Source of the DNA: Peptoniphilaceae bacterium AM52-5BH
GTDB lineage: Bacteria > Bacillota > Clostridia > Tissierellales > Peptoniphilaceae
NCBI GenBank assembly: GCA_027669155.1
Contig: JAQEDR010000004.1
Coordinates: forward strand, 47,139 to 111,138
Direction of reading: 5' to 3'
DNA length: 64,000 nt
Position 1 is the first letter of the stretch. The number at the start of each line of letters is the position of its first letter. Positions 36,195 through 46,772 of this stretch are shown piece by piece. Both the position numbers and the translations under genes were made by a program. Below the pieces are notes generated by a model that saw only the letters and a list, made by a program, of their open reading frames with translations, did no database searches and was not told the DNA's origin.

Positions 36195-37010
36195 TTGGAT
36201 ATTTATATTATTTCAGATACAGCTGGCCTTGCTATATCAGAGATAGTCCACTTTTCTTTGAGCAAATTTGATATCAAGTCTAATCTTTTCATCAAATCTC
36301 AAGTCAGGGAAATAGACGAGCTTTCTGATTTACTAGCGAGTATTAAGACCGACAATATAATAATTTATCACTCTTTCCAAGATTCTAAGATGAGTGCCTA
36401 TATTAAAACTTTTGCCCAAACCAAAGAGATTGAGACAATTGACCTAATGGCCTACTCAATCAACAGTCTCTCAAAGATTCTTAATCAAAAGCCCAGTGAT
36501 AATCCAAACTTTATCAATGCCTATGATTCAAATCATATGAGAAGGCTAGATGCCCTAGATTTCGCCATCAAGTATGACGACGGAGCAGACTTTAGGGGCA
36601 TAAAGTTTTGTGATATAGCTATTATAGGAGTTTCTAGATCTTCCAAGACTCCCCTATCCATGTATTTGGCAAGCAAAGGCCTAAGGGTATCCAACATACC
36701 CTTGATTGTGGACTCGAAGGCTCCACGAGAGCTTTTTGAAATCGATCCCAGACGCATCATAGGCCTTACAATCGACAAAGAAAGACTTAAAAGTGTAAGA
36801 GATGAAAGACTAAAATCACTTAAGCTATCTAGCGATTCAATCTATTCTAGTAAGGAAAGGATTGAGGCTGAGCTAAAATACGCAGACGGTTTGATGAAGG
36901 ATTTGGGCTGTTTTGTAATCGACGTGACTTATAGGTCAATCGAAGAAACTTCAGATATCATTATTCATTATTTAAACAAAAATAAGTTATTGGAAAGGAA
37001 AGAAAAATGA
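36195..37010 (+). CDS. Pyruvate, phosphate dikinase regulatory protein (PDRP/PSRP, DUF299)
   Basis: A 271-residue bifunctional kinase/pyrophosphorylase that adds or removes phosphate on the threonine next to the catalytic histidine of PPDK. The nucleotide-binding loop GVSRSSKT is at 145-152, and the N-terminal YIISDTAGLAI is the family hallmark. The start codon is TTG, with AAAGGAGTG 8 nt upstream and no ATG close by. It overlaps ppdK by 4 nt, which fixes its partner as PPDK rather than PEP synthase. Confidence 0.93.
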   Translation: MDIYIISDTAGLAISEIVHFSLSKFDIKSNLFIKSQVREIDELSDLLASIKTDNIIIYHSFQDSKMSAYIKTFAQTKEIETIDLMAYSINSLSKILNQKPSDNPNFINAYDSNHMRRLDALDFAIKYDDGADFRGIKFCDIAIIGVSRSSKTPLSMYLASKGLRVSNIPLIVDSKAPRELFEIDPRRIIGLTIDKERLKSVRDERLKSLKLSSDSIYSSKERIEAELKYADGLMKDLGCFVIDVTYRSIEETSDIIIHYLNKNKLLERKEK

Positions 37011-39637
37011 CAAACAAATACGTTTATAACTTTAACGAAGGAAACATGTCAATGAGAGCCCTCTTGGGTGGTAAGGGTGCAAACCTTGCAGAGATGACCA
37101 ATCTTGGTATCAGAGTACCATATGGTTTTACAATCACTACAGAGGCTTGTACCAGATTTTACAAAGAAGATAAGAAACTTTGGGATGATTTAAACAAGGA
37201 AGTTACAGAACATATCAAAGACTTAGAAGAAGCAAACGGAAAAACTTTTGGTTCAACTGAAGATCCACTTCTAGTTTCAGTTAGATCTGGAGCACCAATC
37301 TCCATGCCAGGAATGATGGATACTATCCTTAACTTAGGTCTTAATGATGATGCTGTAATAGGTCTTGCTAAGAAAACTGACAACGAAAGATTCGCCTATG
37401 ACTCTTACAGACGTTTTATCCAAATGTTTGCTGACGTTGCAATGGAGCTTGATAAAAATAACTTCGAAAAACTCCTTACTGCCAAAAAAGAAGCCAAAGG
37501 TGTTAAGCTTGATACAGAACTTGATGCAAATGACCTCAAAGAATTAGTAGAAGAATATAAGGCAAAATACAAAGAGCTAATGGGAGAAGACTTCCCACAA
37601 GAGCCAAGAGAGCAACTTGACCTTGCAATCTCTGCTGTATTTAGATCTTGGGGTAACGAAAGAGCTATCCTTTATAGAAAACTAAACGATATCGACGATG
37701 CTATGGGAACAGCTGTTAACGTACAATCAATGGTATTTGGTAACATGGGTGACACATCAGGTACTGGTGTAGCCTTCTCAAGAAACCCAGCTACAGGAGA
37801 AAACGTCCTATTCGGTGAATACCTAATCAACGCCCAAGGTGAAGACGTAGTAGCAGGTGTAAGAACTCCTCAAGAAATTGCTACTCTAGAAAAAGCTATG
37901 CCAGAAGTATACAAGGAATTCTTCGAAACATCAGAAAAACTTGAACAACACTACAAAGATATGCAAGATATGGAATTTACTATCCAAGATGGTAAACTCT
38001 TCCTCCTTCAAACAAGAAACGGTAAAAGAACTGCCCAAGCAGCAGTTAAGGTTGCAGTAGACCTTGTAGAAGAAGGCCTAATAGATGAAAAAGAAGCAGT
38101 CCTAAGAGTTAATCCAAAAGACCTTGATGGACTCCTCCACCCTACCTTTACACAAAAAGCTGAAGAAGAAAATGAACCTGTCGCAAAAGGACTTGCAGCA
38201 TCTCCTGGAGCTGCAGTAGGTAAGATTGCTTTCTCTGCCAAAGAAGCAGCTAAAAGAGCAGCTGACGGAGAAGCAGTAATCCTCGTTCGTGAAGAAACAT
38301 CACCAGAAGACCTAGAAGGAATGGTATCTGCTAAGGGTATCCTTACAGCACGTGGAGGAATGACAAGCCACGCTGCAGTAGTAGCCAGAGGTATGGGTAA
38401 ATGCTGTGTAGCAGGAGCAGGAGAACTTCACGTTGATGAATTAGAGCACACTGTAAGAATCGGAGATCTAGTATTGACAGGCGATGATACAATCTCAATC
38501 GATGGATCAACTGGTGCAATCTATAAGGGAAGCCTAGAAACACAACCACCACAACTACACGGTGCCTTCGGTACATTTATGGGTTGGGTTGACGAATTTA
38601 GAGATATGAAAGTTAGAACAAATGCTGATACACCAAGAGACGTATCCCAAGCTCTAGACTTCGGAGCTGAAGGAATAGGTCTATGTAGAACAGAGCACAT
38701 GTTCTTTAAAGAAGACAGAATCTTCCAAGTTAGAAAGATGATCCTAGCAAGCGATCTTGAAACAAGAGAAGCTGCCCTAGAGAAAATCCTACCAATGCAA
38801 GAAGACGACTTCTACCAAATCTACTCACTCATGAAAGAAAGACCAGTAACAGTTAGACTTCTTGACCCACCTCTTCACGAATTCCTACCAAAGGGAGAAG
38901 AAGAAATCAAAGACCTTGCCCTTGAACTGAACATAGAACCAGCAAGAGTTAAGGAAAGAATAGCAGAGCTTCAAGAAGTAAACCCAATGCTCGGATTTAG
39001 AGGACTAAGACTTGCTATAATCTATCCAGAAATCGCAAAAATGCAAGCTCGTGCCATCATTCAAGCAGCTATCCACTGCCATGAAGATGGAGTAAATGTA
39101 GTTCCAGAAATCATGATTCCACTATCAAGTGACGTAGTAGAATTATCTAAAGTAAAAGAAACTGTTAAAGAAGAAATAGAAAAAGTATTCGAAGAAAAAG
39201 GAAAGAAAATCGACTACCTATTGGGTACAATGATAGAAATCCCAAGAGCTGCAATCACTGCAGATGAGATTGCAGAAGTAACTGACTTCTTTAGTTTCGG
39301 TACAAACGACCTTACACAAATGACCTTCGGTCTATCAAGAGATGACGCAGGTAAATTCTTACCAGCCTATATCGAAAAAGATATCTTTGAAAAAGATCCT
39401 TTCCAAGTACTAGACCAAAAGGGTGTAGGATTCTTAGTTGAAACTGCAGTAGAAAAGGGAAGAAAATCAAACGACAAACTCCACATCGGTATCTGCGGTG
39501 AGCACGGTGGTGAACCAAGCACAGTTAAATACCTATACGGAGTAGGACTAGACTATGTATCATGCTCTCCATACAGAGTTCCAATTGCAAAACTTGCCGC
39601 TGCCCAAGCTGCAATAGAAAACCCAAGAAACAAATAA
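37007..39637 (+). CDS. ppdK: Pyruvate, phosphate dikinase
   Basis: An 876-residue enzyme interconverting pyruvate, ATP and Pi with PEP, AMP and PPi. It has an ATP-grasp N-terminal domain and a swivelling domain with GGMTSHAAVVARGMG (H455 phospho-carrier, T453 the regulatory site). The PEP/pyruvate TIM barrel follows, with FGTNDLTQM and CGEHGG. The length is normal. In amino-acid-fermenting anaerobes it often works as a PPi-linked glycolytic or gluconeogenic valve. The codon usage is noticeably more uniform than in the neighbours, in keeping with high expression. Confidence 0.96.
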   Translation: MTNKYVYNFNEGNMSMRALLGGKGANLAEMTNLGIRVPYGFTITTEACTRFYKEDKKLWDDLNKEVTEHIKDLEEANGKTFGSTEDPLLVSVRSGAPISMPGMMDTILNLGLNDDAVIGLAKKTDNERFAYDSYRRFIQMFADVAMELDKNNFEKLLTAKKEAKGVKLDTELDANDLKELVEEYKAKYKELMGEDFPQEPREQLDLAISAVFRSWGNERAILYRKLNDIDDAMGTAVNVQSMVFGNMGDTSGTGVAFSRNPATGENVLFGEYLINAQGEDVVAGVRTPQEIATLEKAMPEVYKEFFETSEKLEQHYKDMQDMEFTIQDGKLFLLQTRNGKRTAQAAVKVAVDLVEEGLIDEKEAVLRVNPKDLDGLLHPTFTQKAEEENEPVAKGLAASPGAAVGKIAFSAKEAAKRAADGEAVILVREETSPEDLEGMVSAKGILTARGGMTSHAAVVARGMGKCCVAGAGELHVDELEHTVRIGDLVLTGDDTISIDGSTGAIYKGSLETQPPQLHGAFGTFMGWVDEFRDMKVRTNADTPRDVSQALDFGAEGIGLCRTEHMFFKEDRIFQVRKMILASDLETREAALEKILPMQEDDFYQIYSLMKERPVTVRLLDPPLHEFLPKGEEEIKDLALELNIEPARVKERIAELQEVNPMLGFRGLRLAIIYPEIAKMQARAIIQAAIHCHEDGVNVVPEIMIPLSSDVVELSKVKETVKEEIEKVFEEKGKKIDYLLGTMIEIPRAAITADEIAEVTDFFSFGTNDLTQMTFGLSRDDAGKFLPAYIEKDIFEKDPFQVLDQKGVGFLVETAVEKGRKSNDKLHIGICGEHGGEPSTVKYLYGVGLDYVSCSPYRVPIAKLAAAQAAIENPRNK

Positions 39638-39644
39638 TAAAAAC

Positions 39645-39677
39645 TAAGGCCTATGAGCAAATGCTTGTAGGTCTTTT
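39645..39677 (+). terminator. Terminator of the ppdK operon
   Basis: AAGGCCTAT pairs with GTAGGTCTT (two G-T pairs), with AGC/GCT inside, followed by TTTT. Confidence 0.78.
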
Positions 39678-39693
39678 GCTTTGCCCTCCCCTT

Positions 39694-40345
39694 CCCCTTG
39701 CTTCGACCGAACGTAGTGAGTGGAGAAACCTCCCGAGAAATTGTAAAAGTCTAATTCATTTAAGCCCTGAATTACAGAAACTAACACAATTACCGCCATC
39801 TCTAATGGAATTGTCATAGTGAGCATAGCGAACTAATGAAATTCCTTAATCGAGGCTTTGCGAGGCGAAGTGTAGCTGAGCCCGCAAACTACCGTCGAAG
39901 GAAACAAGACTGAGAGATCTACAGTCTATGATGACATGTAGATATAAAAGTTCAAGTTATCTACTAGAATACATAATTAACAAAGTCTCAGACCATACAC
40001 GTCCCAAAGTTCTGTAGACCTCTCACCTAGTCCTCTCAGAGATGGACGGGCTTTTTTCGAGGTGGTTATCTGTGGGATTGTTTAATAAAAAATACATTAA
40101 ATGATAAGAGATGTCTCGACTACGCTCGACATAAGGGGTAAGAAAACTAAGTTTTCTCTCCTCTTCCCTTACCTCGACCGCAGTGGAGAGGTCTCACGTG
40201 TTATACTATAATTTGCAAATAATTAAAACTTCGAAATATAGCAATAGATGTCTCGACTGCGCTCGACATAAGGGCAGAAAATGAGATATCTCGACTTTCG
40301 TCCACTATAAGCGGAACATACGGGAAATCTTGACACACACCAGCC
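39694..40345 (+). repeat. Modular palindromic repeat array R1
   Basis: Fills the 840-base gap after ppdK. In order: right arm of module A (39694-39744), module D in left-arm orientation (39790-39895), module B core (39915-39965) and B right arm (40000-40065, carrying a reversed module E). A complete A follows (40105-40200, arms around a GAAAAC/GTTTTC hairpin), then two lone A left arms (40246-40275 and 40282-40310). No gene is seen. The last 130 bases are ordinary leader for the aldehyde dehydrogenase gene. Confidence 0.85.
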
Positions 40346-40475
40346 TCAGGATTAAAATCATTTACAAAATATTTTCTTAAGATTTTATCTTCCTATAGCA
40401 AATAAATGTTTATTAACTATTCCACTTGGGTATCATTCCTACTAGAAATAGAGAATAATAATTAAGGAGTTTTAA

Positions 40476-41948
40476 ATGAAAATTCAAGATAGATATGATT
40501 TGTATATTAATGGCGAATGGATTAAGCCAGCATCAGGCGAGTATCTAGATGCGATTAATCCTGCTACAGGCGAGAAGATTGCTGAGTTTGCTACTGCAAA
40601 CAATGAAGATGTAGATAGGGCAATTGAGGCTGCTAGGGAATGTTTTGAAGGAGAATACGGATCTTTCTCTAAGGAAGAGCGTGCAAGCCTCCTATTTAAA
40701 ATAGCCGATAGGATCGAGGAAAACTTAGAAGACCTTGCGACAATTGAGACTATGGATAATGGTAAGGCAATTCGTGAGACAAAGACAGTTGACCTTCCTT
40801 GGGTTGTAGATCATTTTAGGTATTTCGGATCACTCTTAAGAGCTGATGAAGATGAGATATCTAAGCTAGATGGTAGATTTGTATCAATCAGAAAAAGAGA
40901 ACCACTTGGAGTAGTTGCTCAAATGATTCCATGGAACTTCCCACTTCTTATGGCTGCTTGGAAGCTTGCGCCAGCTATAGCCGGAGGAAATACTATAGTA
41001 ATCTCCCCTTCTTCTAACACTTCTATAGGCCTACTTGAGATGATCAGAAGAATCGAAGACCTCCTTCCAAAGGGACTTATCAATGTCGTAAGTGGTAGGG
41101 GTTCTGTTACTGGAGAATACCTCCAACACCATAAGGGCGTGGACAAGCTTGCCTTTACAGGTTCTACAAGCGTTGGTCGCCATATTGGTATTTCTGCAGC
41201 AGAAAACTTAATTCCTTCAACACTCGAGCTTGGCGGAAAGTCTGCTCACATCATCTTTGACGATGCCGATATCGAAAAGGCCCTAGAAGGTGCCCAAGTT
41301 GGAATCCTATTCAATCAAGGAGAAGTCTGCTCAGCAGGATCTAGACTCTTTATCCAAGAAGGAATCTACGATGAATTTGTAGAAAAACTTGTTAAGGCCT
41401 TCGAAAATGTAAAAGTAGGCAACCCTCTAGAAGAAGACACACAAATGGGTGCCCTAAGAGATGAGAAAAGAATCCCTGTTATAGAAGAATTCATCAAAAA
41501 AGCAAGAGATGCTGGTGCAAAAGTTCTTACAGGTGGTAAGAGACTTACTGAAAACGGTCTAGATAAGGGAGCCTTTTTCGCACCTACTATCCTTGCCGAC
41601 GTTCCAGAAGATAATGACGCTTATAGAGAAGAAATCTTTGGACCAGTTGTTGTAATAAAGAAATTCAAGGACGAGGACGATGTTATTAGAATGGCTAATG
41701 ACTCCCACTACGGTCTAGGCGGAGGAATCTACTCCAACGACCTATATAGGATAATGGATGTCTCTAATAGACTAAATACAGGAAGAATTTGGGTTAATAC
41801 CTACAACCAATTCCCTGCAGGTGCACCATTTGGTGGCTACAAGGATTCTGGTATAGGTAGGGAAACAGATAAGCTTGCCCTTGAAGCCTACACTCAAGTT
41901 AAAAATATTATCATAGATTCTTCAAAAGAAAAACTAGGCTTCTATTAA
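40476..41948 (+). CDS. NAD(P)-dependent aldehyde dehydrogenase
   Basis: A 490-residue ALDH-superfamily enzyme. Catalytic C285 lies in NQGEVCSAGSRLF and the general base E251 in TLELGGKSAH. The cofactor segment is IPWNFPLLMAAWKLAPA, with GSTSVGR downstream. It is closest in style to betaine/phenylacetaldehyde-type enzymes, but the substrate cannot be told. AAGGAG precedes the ATG. Monocistronic, ending at a bidirectional terminator. Confidence 0.93.
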   Translation: MKIQDRYDLYINGEWIKPASGEYLDAINPATGEKIAEFATANNEDVDRAIEAARECFEGEYGSFSKEERASLLFKIADRIEENLEDLATIETMDNGKAIRETKTVDLPWVVDHFRYFGSLLRADEDEISKLDGRFVSIRKREPLGVVAQMIPWNFPLLMAAWKLAPAIAGGNTIVISPSSNTSIGLLEMIRRIEDLLPKGLINVVSGRGSVTGEYLQHHKGVDKLAFTGSTSVGRHIGISAAENLIPSTLELGGKSAHIIFDDADIEKALEGAQVGILFNQGEVCSAGSRLFIQEGIYDEFVEKLVKAFENVKVGNPLEEDTQMGALRDEKRIPVIEEFIKKARDAGAKVLTGGKRLTENGLDKGAFFAPTILADVPEDNDAYREEIFGPVVVIKKFKDEDDVIRMANDSHYGLGGGIYSNDLYRIMDVSNRLNTGRIWVNTYNQFPAGAPFGGYKDSGIGRETDKLALEAYTQVKNIIIDSSKEKLGFY

Positions 41949-41977
41949 AATAAACCTGAAATCAAAATACGCATGTT

Positions 41978-42008
41978 AAAAGCCAACCCTCTAGTGGATT
42001 GGCTTTTA
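41978..42008. terminator. Bidirectional terminator between ALDH and NSS transporter genes
   Basis: AAAAGCCAACCC pairs with GGATTGGCTTTT (one G-T or mismatch) around a 6-nt loop, with T-rich sequence to the right and A-rich to the left. Confidence 0.8.
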
Positions 42009-42011
42009 CTT

Positions 42012-43316
42012 TTAGAATGAAACTTTAAATATAAGTGCAATGACACAAAGTATAATGGCAATTGGTGTGTATATATATTTTCCTATCTTGTACCATCTGT
42101 CACCATATTTTTTAGAAGACCCCTGGTTGATTTCCCCTATAAGCTTATCCTTAGCTAATACATAAAACCAAGTTATAGCTCCGATTGAGGCTCCTATAGG
42201 GATAATGTAGATTGATATTATATCCATAAATGGACCCCATTGGCTTATCATTTCCATATTGACACCTAGGCCAAATACAAATATTCCTATTAGAAATAGG
42301 GCTAGATTTCTTTTTATCTTCGGATACCTATTCATAAGCGACTCTGCAACTACCTCAAACATGTTCTGTAGGGATGATATACCTGCAAGGATTACCGCAA
42401 GATATAGAATTATCGCAAAAAGCCTACCCAAGAACATATCTTGCAGGATAGTGGGTAAGACTTGGAATAAGAGTCCAGGTCCACCCGCCTGATCCATCTT
42501 GTATACCATAATAGCTGGAATTATAACGCAAGATGATAATAAGGCCGCTATCGTATCTAATAAGCCTGTCATCTTTGATGATGATACAATATCCTCATCC
42601 TTACTTAGATAGGCTCCACAAACTATCATACCGGACCCTGTTACAGAAAGTGAGAAGAAGGCCTGGCCCATGGCTTGGACTATGGTATTGATATTAAGAG
42701 CTTCGCTATCATATCTAAACATGTATTTGTAGCCTTCTATTGCCCCATCAAGTGTTATAATCTTAATTGCCAAAATAACAAATAGTACAAAGAAAGTGGG
42801 CATCATGAACTTGTTAGACTTCTCTATTGTACTAGCCCCTCCTATACAAGTAATCAAAGTTAGCACAATAATTGCAAAGTGAAATCCAACTACTGAGTAA
42901 GACTTTTGGGAGAAGCTATCAAACCAAGTCGTAGTATCAGCACGCATCAAAGATCCTGTAAGAGAATCGAACAAGGCCTTGCTCACATAAGAAACAATTA
43001 CAGCGTAGCCCACTGCTATGAGCAAGGAACCCAATAAAGGTATAAATCCTATGTACTTTCCTATAATAGTATCCTTGTTTTTGCTTTTAAAAGATTTATA
43101 ATAAGCGCCCATGGTTCCAGTACCTGCAAGTCTACCAACTGCAAATTCACTAGAAAGTCCAACATAGGAGAAAATAACTATAAATACCAAATAAGCTAAG
43201 AGGAATACTAGACCTCCTTGTTGGAACTTGTATGGAAAGCCCCACACGTTTGCCATACCTACAGCAGAACCAACCGCCGTCAAAATAAAACCAATTTTCG
43301 AATTAAATTTATTCAT
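42012..43316 (-). CDS. Sodium-dependent transporter, NSS/SNF family (copy 1)
   Basis: A 434-residue Na+-coupled transporter with about 11 helices, typical for short bacterial NSS proteins. TM1 holds GFILTAVGSAVGMANVWGFPYKF, with the Na+-site and unwound region. The family carries amino acids or related amines; Tyt1-like members carry tyrosine or tryptophan. It is a close paralogue of the next gene, and the two sit head to tail about 120 bases apart, so they arose by tandem duplication. Confidence 0.93.
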   Translation of the reverse strand: MNKFNSKIGFILTAVGSAVGMANVWGFPYKFQQGGLVFLLAYLVFIVIFSYVGLSSEFAVGRLAGTGTMGAYYKSFKSKNKDTIIGKYIGFIPLLGSLLIAVGYAVIVSYVSKALFDSLTGSLMRADTTTWFDSFSQKSYSVVGFHFAIIVLTLITCIGGASTIEKSNKFMMPTFFVLFVILAIKIITLDGAIEGYKYMFRYDSEALNINTIVQAMGQAFFSLSVTGSGMIVCGAYLSKDEDIVSSSKMTGLLDTIAALLSSCVIIPAIMVYKMDQAGGPGLLFQVLPTILQDMFLGRLFAIILYLAVILAGISSLQNMFEVVAESLMNRYPKIKRNLALFLIGIFVFGLGVNMEMISQWGPFMDIISIYIIPIGASIGAITWFYVLAKDKLIGEINQGSSKKYGDRWYKIGKYIYTPIAIILCVIALIFKVSF

Positions 43317-43413
43317 ATAAACTCCTTAACTTTAATATGTCTATATCGCTTTAAAGTATGTTAGTATTATATCCCAAACTTTAAATAAGTAAAGTTTTTT
43401 CTAAAATTTAATT

Positions 43414-43436
43414 TAAAAAATCCCCGAAGGGATTTT
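43414..43436 (-). terminator. Terminator of the second NSS transporter gene
   Basis: AAAATCCC pairs with GGGATTTT on the minus strand, followed by TTTT. It overlaps the last codon of the gene at 43435. Confidence 0.72.
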
Positions 43437-44727
43437 ACATAATTATTGTTATCAAGCAAATAACTATAACCAGAGGAGTGTAGAGGTATTTTCCTATTTT
43501 GTACCAGCTTTCTCCATATTTTCTAGAAGATCCTAGGTTAATTTCTCTCATCAAGCTCTTCTTATCCAAGATATAAAACCAAGTTATAGCACCAATCATC
43601 GCTCCAATTGGAATGATGTATATCGATATAATATCCATAAATGGTCCCCATTGGCTTATTTTTTCCATATTTATACCGACAATAAAAACCAAGGTCGCTA
43701 TTGCTATAAGGACAATTTTTCTATCTATTTTCTTAAATACATAGGTCACTGACTCAACTACTACCTCAAACATTATCTGAAGAGATGAAATTCCTGCAAA
43801 TAATACAGCAAGATAGAGAATAATCGAGAAGAACCTTCCTCCCTCTATGTTTTGAAGGATTGTAGGAAGAACTTGGAACAAGAGTCCCGGACCTCCTGCC
43901 TGATCCATAGAGAAGACTATGACAGATGGAATCATTACAAAAGCAGCAACCATAGCAGCAATTGTATCGAGAAGCCCCGTCATCTTGGATGAATAGATTA
44001 TATCCTCGTCTTTATGAAGATAGGCTCCGCAGATCATCATGGCAGAACCTGTAATCGATAAGGAAAAGAAGGCCTGGCCCATGGCTGATACTACATTTCC
44101 TATACTTATCATCGACCTATCTATCCTAAACATATATTTATATCCTTCGATGGCATTTGGCAAACTAATAACCTTGATAGCTATAACTACAAAGAGGATA
44201 AAAAAGGCTGGCATCATAACTTTACTTGATTTCTCTAAAGTTTTGGCAGAGCCAAGACAATTAATCAAGGTCAAAATAATAACAAAAAGATGATATGGCC
44301 AGACTGAAAAGTCTCTTTCTGACAAATCCTTGTACCAGCCTCCTACATCAACACTCATCAAAGTTCCAGTAGCTGAATCAACCAAGGCCCTAAAAATATA
44401 GGCAACGACTACAGCATAACCAATAGTAAGTAGAATTAGACCTATAAGAGGAAGTATAGATATAGCTCGTCCTATCTTAGAACTTTTCCCCTTACTTTCA
44501 AAGGCCTTTTCATAGGAACCAATTGTTCCCGCCTCTGCAATTCTTCCTATTGCAAACTCACTCGAAAGCCCCACATAGGAGAAAAGAGCTATAAAGAAGA
44601 TATAGACTAAGAGGAAAAAAAGCCCCCCTTCTTGGAGCTTGTAAGGAAAGCCCCACACATTGGCCATACCCACAGCAGATCCCACCGCCGTCAGTATAAA
44701 ACCAAGTCTTGAATTAAATTTGTTCAT
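43435..44727 (-). CDS. Sodium-dependent transporter, NSS/SNF family (copy 2)
   Basis: A 430-residue paralogue of the transporter at 42012-43316 and very similar along its length, for example in the shared IPIGA-IGAITWFY segment near the end and GSSRKYGESWYKIGKYLYTP. Its terminator separates it from copy 1, so the two can be expressed independently. The first 65 residues are almost the same in both. Substrate unknown, probably an amino acid. Confidence 0.93.
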   Translation of the reverse strand: MNKFNSRLGFILTAVGSAVGMANVWGFPYKLQEGGLFFLLVYIFFIALFSYVGLSSEFAIGRIAEAGTIGSYEKAFESKGKSSKIGRAISILPLIGLILLTIGYAVVVAYIFRALVDSATGTLMSVDVGGWYKDLSERDFSVWPYHLFVIILTLINCLGSAKTLEKSSKVMMPAFFILFVVIAIKVISLPNAIEGYKYMFRIDRSMISIGNVVSAMGQAFFSLSITGSAMMICGAYLHKDEDIIYSSKMTGLLDTIAAMVAAFVMIPSVIVFSMDQAGGPGLLFQVLPTILQNIEGGRFFSIILYLAVLFAGISSLQIMFEVVVESVTYVFKKIDRKIVLIAIATLVFIVGINMEKISQWGPFMDIISIYIIPIGAMIGAITWFYILDKKSLMREINLGSSRKYGESWYKIGKYLYTPLVIVICLITIIM

Positions 44728-44805
44728 ATTATTCCTTTCTATAAATAAGCTTGTAAAAGTAAAATAAGAGTAAGAATCTCTTTAAACATGTAAGAGAATA
44801 CTTAA

Positions 44806-45665
44806 AGAGAGATCTCTCGACTACGCTCGAGATAAGGAGAAGGAAAGCTATGCTTTCCTACCCCTTCCCTTATTTCGACTGAACGAAGTGAATGGAGAAA
44901 TCTCATTATATTAGAGATATCAGAATATAGTCGTGTATACATTGATATAATAGTCAAATAACAGATATCCCATCTCGAAATCAAGCCCGTCCGGCTATGA
45001 GAGGACATGTGAGAGATCTGCAGTCTATGATGACATGTAGATATAAAAGTTCAAGTTATCTACTAGAATACCTATCTAACAAAGTCTCAGAACAGACGTG
45101 TCCCAAGCTTCTGTAGACCTCTCGTCGCTTCCCCGTGGAAGCTCTGTCGAGGTGGATGACTGGGAAAATACCTTTCTCGTCAATTATTATACATAAGCAG
45201 TAGGCATGAGATATCTCGACTCACGCTCGACGGTAGTTTGCGGACTCGGCTACGCCTCGCCTCGCAAAGCCTCGATTAAGGTCTGTCATCAATTCACTAA
45301 CGTTCATTGTGACCAGAACCATTAGAGATAAGGGGATGTAAGAAAACAAAGTTTTCTAAAATTATTAGAACGCCATTCGGCCTTCTTTTGACCTTTGTTT
45401 CTACAAAACAAAGGTCACTACACTATTTGTCTATAAGACAAACAGTGGCCCAACAGGAGGGCGACCTTATTTCGACTGAACAAAGTGAATGGAGAAATCT
45501 AATTGTATTAAAGATATCAGAATATAATCGTGTATACATTGATATAATAGTAAAATAACCAATATACCATCTCGAACGCATGTGAGAGATCTACAGTCTA
45601 TGATGACATGTAGATATAAAAGTTCATTTGAGATGTCTCGACTTAAGCCCACCATAAGGCTAGAG
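44806..45665 (+). repeat. Modular palindromic repeat array R2
   Basis: Fills the gap between the NSS gene and trpS. Complete A (44808-44906); B core with an inserted module E (44984-45068); B right arm (45100-45154); A left arm running into module D (45205-45345); module C (45355-45467); A right arm (45468-45505); truncated B core (45570-45625); A left arm at the trpS end (45628-45665). No gene is seen. Confidence 0.88.
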
Positions 45666-45673
45666 GGAAACTC

Positions 45674-46756
45674 TTATTTATATTTTTCCTGCAAGCTTTT
45701 TACTAGCTTTTCGTCTTCAAAGTAGTTGATGCCCATAGCTTTCTTTACTTCTTCGACCTTCTCTCTTCCAGCTTCTCTCGCTTTTGCTGTTCCTTCTTCT
45801 AGAATTTTAAATACCTGTCCTAGGTCTTTTTCGTATATGGCTCTTCTTTGTCTGATTGGCTCTAGTTCGTCTTCTAGGACCTTGATTAGGAATTTCTTTA
45901 CCTTGACATCTCCCAGACCTCCCCTTCTGTAATGGTCTTTGAGGGCGTCTAAGTTTTCGTAATCAGGAAGGAATTCCTTAAAGTGCTCAGGCTTTGAGAA
46001 TACATCTAGATAGGTAAAGACGATATTTCCTTCAACCTTACCTGGATCTTCGATATTGATATGGTTAGGGTCTGTGTACATGCTCATTACCTTTTTCTTG
46101 ACAGTTTTTTTGTCATCTGCAAGGTAGATTGCATTTCCCAAGGACTTACTCATCTTAGCTCCTCCATCAATTCCTGGCATACGTCTTGCGATTTTCGCCT
46201 CTGGAAGAACTGCCTTTGGCTCTACGAAAGTCTCTCCATAGATGTGGTTGAAGCTTCTAGCAATCTCTCTTGCTTGCTCAAGCATTGGCTCTTGGTCTTC
46301 TCCAACTGGAACTATATTTGCATCAAAAAGAAGGATATCAGCGGCTTGGCTTACAGGATATATTAGAAATCCTGCTGGTAGTGATGTTTCGAAGTCTCTT
46401 AGTTTAATTTCTGACTTAACTGTAGGATTTCTCTCAAGTCTTGATAGGGTAACAAGATTTAGGAAGTAGAAGGTAAGCTCTGTTAGCTCTGAGACTTGGG
46501 ATTGGACGAAGAATGTGACCTTTTCTGGGTCAAGTCCCACACTAAGATAGTCTAGTGCTACTTCTATAAGATTTTCCCTAATTTTTCCTGGGTTATCAAA
46601 GTTATCTGTGAGGGCTTGACTGTCTGCAATCATGATATACATCCTATCGTAATTACCCTCATTTTGCATAATCACTCTGTTTTTTAAGCTTCCTACATAG
46701 TGTCCTAGGTGAAGTCTGCCTGTTGGTCTGTCACCTGTTAGTATTATATCTTTCAA
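45674..46756 (-). CDS. trpS: Tryptophanyl-tRNA synthetase
   Basis: A 360-residue class I synthetase. The HIGH-type motif is in RPTGRLHLGHYVGSLKNR, and the KMSKS motif in GAKMSKSLGNAI is residue-perfect. VGEDQEPMLEQAREIA and the C-terminal helical domain are intact. It follows prfB through a structured spacer ending in seven T, so its transcription may depend on read-through or on a promoter inside the spacer. The preceding AAGGAGG is close to the ATG. Confidence 0.95.
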   Translation of the reverse strand: MKDIILTGDRPTGRLHLGHYVGSLKNRVIMQNEGNYDRMYIMIADSQALTDNFDNPGKIRENLIEVALDYLSVGLDPEKVTFFVQSQVSELTELTFYFLNLVTLSRLERNPTVKSEIKLRDFETSLPAGFLIYPVSQAADILLFDANIVPVGEDQEPMLEQAREIARSFNHIYGETFVEPKAVLPEAKIARRMPGIDGGAKMSKSLGNAIYLADDKKTVKKKVMSMYTDPNHINIEDPGKVEGNIVFTYLDVFSKPEHFKEFLPDYENLDALKDHYRRGGLGDVKVKKFLIKVLEDELEPIRQRRAIYEKDLGQVFKILEEGTAKAREAGREKVEEVKKAMGINYFEDEKLVKSLQEKYK

Positions 46757-46772
46757 AATTCCTCCTTATTTT